DNA from: Candidatus Aminicenantota bacterium
GTDB lineage: Bacteria > Acidobacteriota > Aminicenantia > UBA2199
Direction of reading: 5' to 3'
Assembly: GCA_024644125.1 (NCBI GenBank)
Contig: JAHELQ010000096.1
Coordinates: 1-13,691 of the forward strand
DNA length: 13,691 bases
Below, piece by piece: positions 8,401-13,691 of this stretch. The notes beneath the pieces are model-generated. The model was not told where the DNA came from and did no database searches. It was given only the letters and a program-made list of their open reading frames with translations. Position 1 is the stretch's first letter. Each line of letters starts with the position of its first letter. Made by a program: the position numbers and the translations under genes.

Positions 8401-8675
8401 CGTTCATCCGGGTATCCGGAATAGAGCGGAACCATGACGCATCCGGCCTTGATGATTCCGATCGCGGCGACAATGATGTCCGTATGGTTGTCCATGAAGA
8501 TCCCGATAAAGGTCCCATGAGCGATGTTTCGCTCCAGAAGCAGCTTTGCGGTCACCGACGAACGGCGGTCCAACTCGCTGTACGACACCGAGTTCGTTTC
8601 GTGCTCGATGGCGGTACGATCACAATGCCCGGCAAAACTTTCTTTCAGTCTGTCCTGAAATACATTTTTTCTCAT
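5493..8675 (-). CDS. NRPS, A - PCP - C, probably for an acidic residue such as 3-methylaspartate
   Basis: A 1060-residue synthetase that starts directly with an adenylation domain (about 5-515): FTSGTTGKPKA at 155-165, FDPFLRD at 200-206, YGPTE at 299-303, A10 lysine K502. A carrier protein follows with VGGNSL and serine S556, then a complete condensation domain (about 608-1030) with HHIIADG at 732-738. There is no N-terminal C domain, so the C domain of the upstream NRPS must work in trans. Pocket residues read D-P-R-H-M-A-C-Q-S-K (D201, P202, R205, H245, M271, A273, C298, Q306, S307, K502). From memory, the first four resemble microcystin synthetase McyE (glutamate, DPRH...) and McyB (methylaspartate, DARH...), which join these residues through the side-chain carboxylate. 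With glutamate mutase encoded 27 bases upstream, 3-methylaspartate is the best guess. Tail: DELDEHMDFKYI. NRPS assignment sure; substrate inferred. Confidence 0.95.
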   Translation of the reverse strand: MRKNVFQDRLKESFAGHCDRTAIEHETNSVSYSELDRRSSVTAKLLLERNIAHGTFIGIFMDNHTDIIVAAIGIIKAGCVMVPLYSGYPDERIEAMIDSTNLKTIFADRRNRGRISRNISDWIIFEEIDFSLEATFDPGSYETLSGPEDGLYIHFTSGTTGKPKAIVGKNIGILHFLDWEMATFGFTSDFRVAQFTIPGFDPFLRDVFAPLLAGGVVCIPGDSAVIQDSEKLLNWLDRFKISVIHCVASLFRLLCYNSLTPENFKHMRFIMLAGERINPSDLTSWFDIFGDRVRLANCYGPTETTQSKVFYLIRPEDVKRESIPIGKPLPGAKVIILDEGQNICQTLVPGEIHIRTPFRSLGYYNDPELNRKHFIQNPFHDDPNDIVYKTGDLGRWLADGNLDILGRVDRQVKIRGYRIELEEIESAIAKHPAVAEAVALRQELSADNATLAAFITLAKSPEALAQDIIHSIQSSLTSALPDYMVPSRFLVIDAIPRNIRGKIDYAILKQKLAEAPRQMEPAANEMERALARIWCQVLSIGEVGVTDHFMEVGGNSLKMMSLILKIHKELDIRLSLGDIFQHLTIRSQARLVRQATEEKYFSIEPAEERDYFPATAAQKRIYVWQRVNRRSTGYNLPRVLELLDEPQPQRLEQALASLVRRHESLRTSFTEIDGRPVQRVHRDCEFRLHRIDSSSTVEDFIAPFDLTIPPLVRVGLLEQPQSKRRLLVADVHHIIADGVSMGILVKDFLDFYNGEEPAPLKLHYKDFALWQEYGMAAKQGIIQKQENFWKRELANLPPALTLPLDFPRPDIQSFEGATLTRRFDQGLSRELEQLAIAEEATLYMALLSLYYILLSKWSGQPDIIVGTPTAGRRHPDLEQIIGMFVNTVALRNTMNPGETFRQLLSRVKHRTLDAFENQDVQFDHVVELALPKRDRSRNPIFDVMFVCQDVKDSGGADGQFPRAAAYNYENRISKVDILLDSYLAHGRVTLKLEYCTRLFKRETMERFLDYYVKIAAQIAADPDLPIAGIRLLDEHEERLLSDSIRQDLDELDEHMDFKYI

Positions 8676-8683
8676 TGATCTAT

Positions 8684-8689
8684 TCCCTT
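8684..8689 (-). promoter_or_regulatory. Ribosome binding site for the second NRPS gene
   Basis: Minus-strand AAGGGA, 8 bases before the ATG at 8675, in the 27-base gap after the glutamate mutase gene. It supports a start that leaves the protein beginning directly at its A domain. Confidence 0.6.
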
Positions 8690-8702
8690 AAATGTGTAGG
8701 CG

Positions 8703-10688
8703 TCACTCCACATAATGGCCGTCCAGGGGCCAGCGAAGATATTCGGTGCGGGGGATGCGACTGACATCCCGGTAAATGAGAGTTGAAATATTGCGTGTTC
8801 CTTCCTTTCTCATCCGTTCATGAATCAACGCTTTGTAGAATTGAAGGACATTGGACGGCACCTGGACATTGCCCGGTTGGTATATTCTGACGGCGCCGTC
8901 GCAATCTCTAACACATACGATCGATCCCTTCACCTGAAAATTCGGGGAAAACGGTATATCCAGGTATTGATGTTTGATGGCGTAGACGAATCCCCGCGCC
9001 GCGTCTCCGCCGCCGCAATCCAGAACACTGTCGATGATGGACTTGCTACTGGCTTCGATCAACCGCTTTTCCAATGTCACCGGCGTATTGGCAATAAAAT
9101 CATCTTTATACAATTGTTGCGCCAACATGAATCCACGTCGGGTCAAATGAACGGCTCCTACATTATCTTCCACCGTCGGAATATTGAAAGCCTCGGCTTC
9201 GGTCTTGATCATGATGCGGGACGCCTTGCCCAAACGTGCGGTAACCGCCGATTCAACGATGATTTCCGCGGCTTTTTCCCTGCATTCGGGAAATCCCGCC
9301 ATAAAACTGTTCAACACAGTGGAAATATGGACGTCGCGATATCCATAACGGTCCAGGTAATAGCGGGCCACAGAGCGCAAACTCAATAACGCCGCAATGT
9401 CCTGGGCGCGATTCCCTTGCTCCGCGTATCCGAGGGACAGGCTTTTCACCCCCTGCCTGGCCGCCAGCAGAGATTCCAGCACATTTACCGCAATGGCGAT
9501 TTCCGGCGGAATCAAAGTCGCTGTCAATGTACCGAAAAATTCCCGGTTCACGATGCAACCGTTTTCCGCTAATAGCCCTACCAACCGGTCCACTATTTGC
9601 CAGTAATGAATGGAATTGGCCAGTGGTATAGACTTGAAATAGGGGAACAAATACGTTCCGGCTCCCCCTTCGAATCCCGTCACACCAGCGGCAAGAGATT
9701 GATACGCCAACAAGACTGCGACCCTGGGCTTCGAGCCATGACGCACTTGAACCGGCACCCGGCGGACTTTATCCACGATCCCTTTGGTTTTTGCAACCCC
9801 ATGGTTGATCAACGGGTAGCCGTTGATCACCGCCTTCTCCTGAATCAGCTTCTGGTTCTCGAAAAAATTTCCGTTCCTGGTATGGCTGTCAATTTGAAAT
9901 GAGAGAACATCGGCTCCCGCGGTTTCCAGCCGGTCAAACAGATAATCTTGCTCGGCCAACAACCCGACGCCGCATCTTGGGTGGACCAACGGAATATCCG
10001 CCGCTTCGGCAGCCAGGATCGCTTTGCTCAAGGGGTTGGCTCTCTGAAGCAGACGATTCATGATGTCTTCGAACCGGGGCACTTCCCTGGCGGTTTCCCA
10101 TAACAGTTTGAATTCATGCTGCATGTGATAGACTGTCGCGGCGTCGCGGACACGATCCGACACATCGCTCAATTCCCGGTAGTGGGAATCTATAAATTCT
10201 TCATCGATAATCTCTTCCAATGCCTGTTTCCGGGCTTCGAAGGGCGCGCTGGCAACAGAGATCGAGGCTGAATACCGGTTCACGATCTCCACTACCCTGT
10301 CCAGGCTCACTGGTTTTGGAATGACTTCGGTGAGCCCCACCTTCCGTTCCAGAAATTCCTTAATGTAGACGGGATCTTTGTATGGATGAAGATTCCCCCC
10401 CAAAATAAAGGGAAACGACGGCCGCTTCTTGCGAAATTGCTCGAAACGGTACATCACCTCTTCGTTGGCGAAATTCTCATAGCCATGACCATTGACGGAA
10501 CTAACCAAAATCAGGTCCGCGAAATCTCCGCAACGGAAGAAGACATCGATGGGCGTGGTGATACCCAGACTCATGACATAATACCCTTCTTCCGTCAACC
10601 GCCGGTGGATGATGTCGATTCCCACCTGATGGCAGTCGTCCACCAGTCCCCCTATAACGATGATTGTCTGCTCTTTTTTGTGTCTCAT
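8703..10688 (-). CDS. Glutamate mutase (methylaspartate mutase), S-E subunit fusion
   Basis: A 661-residue fusion of the small B12-binding subunit (MutS/GlmS, about 1-135) and the large catalytic subunit (MutE/GlmE, about 200-661). The enzyme rearranges L-glutamate to (2S,3S)-3-methylaspartate by a radical route from adenosylcobalamin. The B12-binding motif DxHxxG is present as D18-C-H20-Q-V-G23, followed by NGHG near 66-69 and GGNL at 97-100. The catalytic part keeps the three substrate arginines of the Clostridium cochlearium enzyme: R238 in PRCGVG, R271 in SHTRNG and R316 in VRHG. It also keeps E340 in FEGG, Y346 and Y350, and K495/E499 in KTEAEAF. The matching residues differ from clostridial numbering by a nearly constant 167-172, so the barrel looks whole and active. 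It starts 3 bases after the upstream stop with no clear Shine-Dalgarno site, so translation is probably coupled. No MutL-like reactivation protein is in the window. Likely role: precursor supply for the synthetase. Confidence 0.95.
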   Translation of the reverse strand: MRHKKEQTIIVIGGLVDDCHQVGIDIIHRRLTEEGYYVMSLGITTPIDVFFRCGDFADLILVSSVNGHGYENFANEEVMYRFEQFRKKRPSFPFILGGNLHPYKDPVYIKEFLERKVGLTEVIPKPVSLDRVVEIVNRYSASISVASAPFEARKQALEEIIDEEFIDSHYRELSDVSDRVRDAATVYHMQHEFKLLWETAREVPRFEDIMNRLLQRANPLSKAILAAEAADIPLVHPRCGVGLLAEQDYLFDRLETAGADVLSFQIDSHTRNGNFFENQKLIQEKAVINGYPLINHGVAKTKGIVDKVRRVPVQVRHGSKPRVAVLLAYQSLAAGVTGFEGGAGTYLFPYFKSIPLANSIHYWQIVDRLVGLLAENGCIVNREFFGTLTATLIPPEIAIAVNVLESLLAARQGVKSLSLGYAEQGNRAQDIAALLSLRSVARYYLDRYGYRDVHISTVLNSFMAGFPECREKAAEIIVESAVTARLGKASRIMIKTEAEAFNIPTVEDNVGAVHLTRRGFMLAQQLYKDDFIANTPVTLEKRLIEASSKSIIDSVLDCGGGDAARGFVYAIKHQYLDIPFSPNFQVKGSIVCVRDCDGAVRIYQPGNVQVPSNVLQFYKALIHERMRKEGTRNISTLIYRDVSRIPRTEYLRWPLDGHYVE

Positions 10689-10691
10689 GGT

Positions 10692-13691
10692 TCAATTGTA
10701 GTAACTATCCAGATCTTCGTTGAAGTCATCTAGATATTGACTTTGCTCCGACTTTGAAACTTGCGTCAATTGGGACAATGTTTTTTCCGGATTTAATACC
10801 GCCTGCCGTGCCAATTCCCTATAGTATGCGGCTATCGTTTCCATCGTGCTCCGGGAAAAGAGCGACGTGGCGTATTCCAGCAAGAAAAAAAGACCGCCGT
10901 CTCCTTCGATACATTCCAATTTGATGTCGTACTTCGATGTTGTATATTCCACTTTCAACGGCCGTAATCCAAAGTCGATATCCCCGGCATCCCTCCCTTC
11001 TTTGAGAGCTTGCACAGGAATATTCTGCATCACGAACATCACATCGAACAGCGGATGCCGCGATAAATCCCTCTGGGTTTCCAAACGATCCGCCAAATCT
11101 TCGAAATAATAATCCTGGTTTTCAAAACACTGAACGGTATGCGCAGCGACCTCGCGCAAGAATTGCCGGAAAGTCTTCCGGGACTCGGGGAACGCCCTTA
11201 GCGCCAGAGTATTGACGAACATTCCGATAATCCGTTCCAGATCGGCGTGACGCCTTCCGGCCACCGGCGTCCCCACCACAATATCCTCCTGACCACTCAA
11301 CCGGAACATCAAGCAATAAAAAACAGTCAGAAGCGTCATAAAAAGAGTGGTTCCTTCCTCCTGGGCCAAAAGACGAAGAGCGGCCATATCCGCTTCATCC
11401 AATTGAAAATAAAGTACCTGTCCCCTGTAATCGGGCAGCGCGGGTCGCGGAAAATCCGTTGCCAATTCCAGGCGGGGTACTCCCGACGAGAATGTCTCGA
11501 GCCAGAACGATTCTTGCTCGCGGATGATTCTCTCCCCCTCGGGACCCTGTTGCCAGACGGAAAAATCTTTGTATTGCAAACGCAACGGCGGGAGTGGCTT
11601 TTCATTGAACAACGCCAGAAAATCTTCCACTAGCAACCGTTGGGACACGCCGTCTGAAATGATATGATGCATGTCGATCATCCATGCGAAGGGTGTATGA
11701 TCTAATTGCACCACTCCCACCCTCAGGAGCGGGGGCTCATCCAGACTGAAGGGGCGTACAAACTCCCCGATGATCTGTTGCAATCCTTCATCCGAAATGG
11801 TATCGAAAAATTCTATCTTTAGCTTCACGTCTTCCAGAACCCGTTGCACCAATTGCCCATATGCCATCTGGAAGGATGTTCTCAAGATCTCATGACGTCG
11901 AAGCAAACGATTGAATGTGGCCGCGATTCTTGCCCCGTCGAATTTCCCTTCGATTCGGTAACTGATGGGAATATTGAAGGCGATACTCCCGGGCGACATC
12001 TTCTGCCGGATAATCATGCTGGCCTGGAACGATGAAACCGGATAATAGTCCTGTTTTTCCGTCACCGGAATGGAGGCGAATCGTTGACGGCGAGCTGTCA
12101 TGATGTATTCTGACAAACTCCGGATGTAAGGGAAGCGGAAAATCTCGGCCAGAGGGATCTTCACGAAACATTCCTTGTGGATCCGGGAAACCAGCAATGT
12201 AGCGGTCAATGAATGGCCGCCCAGATCGAAGAAGCTCTCTTCGAATCCGATTGTCTCTTCCGGTAGAGCCAATAGCGCCGCCCAGATTTCCCGCAACTTG
12301 CGTTCCACATTGTTGGCGGGCAATTGGTCGTTTTTCCCTCCAGGTAAAAACTCCCTGGTCATCAACGCTTTTGTGTCAACTTTACCATTGGCGGTGAGAG
12401 GGATCTTTGCCAACGGCACAAAAAAAGCGGGAATCATGTAATCGGGCAATAGACGACTGAGTGTCGTCTTCAATCCGTCGATATCGAGATCTTCTTCCTT
12501 TACAAGAAATGCAACGAGACAACGATCGTTGTTGTCCCCGTTTTTTGCCAACACAACCGCCTCCGAGATTCCAGCGATTCGTACCAGCGCGTGACGTACC
12601 TCGCCCAATTCGATCCGGTGACCACGAATTTTGACCTGATGGTCGATGCGCCCCAGATATTCCATATCGCCGCCATCCAGCACCCGGGCCAGGTCCCCCG
12701 AGCAATACATCGGTTGTCCTGGCCGGAAGGGATTTTCGATGAAACGTTCGGCGGTCAATTCCGGCCGGTTCAGATATCCTCTGGCGACGCCGTCTCCCGC
12801 CACGCACAATTCCCCTGCCACGCCGGTGGGTGCCAATCGCCTGTGCCGGTCCAACACATAGGTGGAAAGAGTGGGTATTGGTGTCCCGATATTACTGATA
12901 TTACCGCTGATCTCTTCATCCCCGATCTCCTTGAAGGTGACATGCACAGTGGTTTCGGTGATGCCGAACATATTAACCAATCTTGCTTCGGGATACCGGT
13001 CGCGCCAGACTGCCAATCTCCCGGGATTTAGAGCTTCGCCTCCGAAGATCACATAGCGAAGACATAAGTTCGCACCTGGATTTGCCGCTTCCAGGGCAAT
13101 GAGATTGTAAAAAGCCGAGGGGGTTTGATTTAAAACCGTAACCCTTTGTTCTTCCAGAAGATCGAGGAAAGCTTCGGTATTTTTGGCAATGTCGCGGGGC
13201 ACGATCACCAATCGCCCGCCGTATAAAAGCGCTCCATACATTTCCCAGACGGAAAAATCAAAATTGTAGGAATGAAACAAGGTCCAGATATCCTTCTCAT
13301 CGAAGTCGAACTGAAATTCGCTGTTGAACAACAGCCGCACTACATTTCGATGCCCGATGATCACCCCCTTCGGTTTTCCGGTGGTGCCGGACGTGTAGAT
13401 GATGTAGGCGGGGTCGGCGGAGTTGGCTGCCAATTGAGGATTGCGGTCATCCTCCCCATCCAGAATCTCATTCCCGTCTTCGATCAGCAATTCGCATTGT
13501 GAGTCTGCGATTAGATAGGAAATCCTCTCTTCGGGGTAGTCGGGGTCCACTGGTAAGTACGCTGCGCCTGCCTTGACTGTCCCTAATATGGCGATTAGCA
13601 TCTCTGGGGCGCGATTCAGTTTTAATCCTACGATAGCGCCAGGGCCAACGCCTGCTTGCTTCAGATTTCGGGCGACCGCGTTTGCCCTGCG
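10692..13691 (-). CDS. NRPS, A (threonine) - PCP - C, 5' end cut by window edge
   Basis: The open frame continues through the right edge for 30 codons upstream of the ATG at 13601. Those codons encode adenylation sequence (ARNLKQAGVGPGAIVGL), so that ATG is internal and the gene starts outside. Counting from the first visible codon (999 residues): A domain to about 445, with TSGTTGKPKG at 100-109 and FDFSVWE at 144-150; carrier protein with LGGHSL and serine S494; complete C domain, about 548-970, with HHIISDG at 675-681. Pocket residues read D-F-W-N-I-G-M-V-H-K (D145, F146, W149, N188, I215, G217, M241, V249, H250, K437), the well-known threonine code. The A8-A10 stretch and K437 are intact. 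Whether another C domain precedes A cannot be seen. The C domain should join threonine to the residue on the next NRPS protein in trans. The protein ends DDFNEDLDSYYN, just past the C-A linker. Confidence 0.96.
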   Translation of the reverse strand, partial: RRANAVARNLKQAGVGPGAIVGLKLNRAPEMLIAILGTVKAGAAYLPVDPDYPEERISYLIADSQCELLIEDGNEILDGEDDRNPQLAANSADPAYIIYTSGTTGKPKGVIIGHRNVVRLLFNSEFQFDFDEKDIWTLFHSYNFDFSVWEMYGALLYGGRLVIVPRDIAKNTEAFLDLLEEQRVTVLNQTPSAFYNLIALEAANPGANLCLRYVIFGGEALNPGRLAVWRDRYPEARLVNMFGITETTVHVTFKEIGDEEISGNISNIGTPIPTLSTYVLDRHRRLAPTGVAGELCVAGDGVARGYLNRPELTAERFIENPFRPGQPMYCSGDLARVLDGGDMEYLGRIDHQVKIRGHRIELGEVRHALVRIAGISEAVVLAKNGDNNDRCLVAFLVKEEDLDIDGLKTTLSRLLPDYMIPAFFVPLAKIPLTANGKVDTKALMTREFLPGGKNDQLPANNVERKLREIWAALLALPEETIGFEESFFDLGGHSLTATLLVSRIHKECFVKIPLAEIFRFPYIRSLSEYIMTARRQRFASIPVTEKQDYYPVSSFQASMIIRQKMSPGSIAFNIPISYRIEGKFDGARIAATFNRLLRRHEILRTSFQMAYGQLVQRVLEDVKLKIEFFDTISDEGLQQIIGEFVRPFSLDEPPLLRVGVVQLDHTPFAWMIDMHHIISDGVSQRLLVEDFLALFNEKPLPPLRLQYKDFSVWQQGPEGERIIREQESFWLETFSSGVPRLELATDFPRPALPDYRGQVLYFQLDEADMAALRLLAQEEGTTLFMTLLTVFYCLMFRLSGQEDIVVGTPVAGRRHADLERIIGMFVNTLALRAFPESRKTFRQFLREVAAHTVQCFENQDYYFEDLADRLETQRDLSRHPLFDVMFVMQNIPVQALKEGRDAGDIDFGLRPLKVEYTTSKYDIKLECIEGDGGLFFLLEYATSLFSRSTMETIAAYYRELARQAVLNPEKTLSQLTQVSKSEQSQYLDDFNEDLDSYYN

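Noticed and set aside
8703..10688. Methylmalonyl-CoA or other acyl-CoA mutase
   Set aside because: The catalytic part matches the MutE barrel with its three substrate arginines, and no acyl-CoA mutase pattern is seen. Only the B12 motif is shared with that family.
10689..10691. Terminator, promoter or riboswitch between genes, for example a cobalamin riboswitch before the mutase
   Set aside because: The gap before the mutase is 3 bases, and no gap in the window exceeds 27 bases, which leaves no room for such elements.
798..11130. Repeated DNA near 798, 5924 and 11115 (tcctggttttc plus flanks)
   Set aside because: These encode the same conserved FENQD motif in the three homologous condensation domains, so they are paralogy and not a separate repeat element.

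Overview
This window is the inside of a nonribosomal peptide synthetase (NRPS) operon. All six visible genes lie on the minus strand and are read from right to left. They are tightly packed: the gaps between them are 3, 27, 13, 16 and 25 bases, and both edges cut through genes. There is no room for an internal promoter or terminator, so the set is very probably one transcript. No tRNA, rRNA, insertion sequence, CRISPR array or plus-strand gene is supported.

Layout in transcription order: (1) an NRPS gene cut by the right edge, A-PCP-C, whose specificity residues read as threonine (10692-13691); (2) a natural fusion of the two subunits of B12-dependent glutamate mutase, which makes 3-methylaspartate (8703-10688); (3) a second A-PCP-C gene, whose pocket resembles the acidic-residue domains of microcystin synthetase (5493-8675); (4) a U32-family iron-sulfur protein (4319-5479); (5) a third NRPS gene, half-C-A-PCP-C (370-4302); (6) a second, paralogous U32 protein cut by the left edge (1-344).

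Inferred chemistry: the mutase isomerises L-glutamate to (2S,3S)-3-methylaspartate. The next NRPS gene is the likely user of that residue, possibly joined through its side-chain carboxylate as in microcystin. The order would be Thr, then (methyl)aspartate, then an unidentified residue, followed by at least one more residue from a downstream module, because the last C domain needs an acceptor outside the window. No epimerisation, methylation or thioesterase domain is seen. The two U32 proteins sit right after module genes. Their relatives UbiU/UbiV, RlhA and TrhP carry out or support oxygen-independent hydroxylation, so peptide tailoring without oxygen is an attractive but unproven role.

Two structural points stand out. 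Each NRPS gene is one A-PCP-C unit, split in the C-A linker instead of between PCP and C. All three NRPS proteins and the complete U32 protein end in a similar short acidic-hydrophobic tail that may be a docking signal.

Organism: a bacterium with GC near 50% by eye and good Shine-Dalgarno sites. A B12 mutase together with U32 iron-sulfur proteins suggests an anaerobe or facultative anaerobe. The phylum cannot be told from this window.
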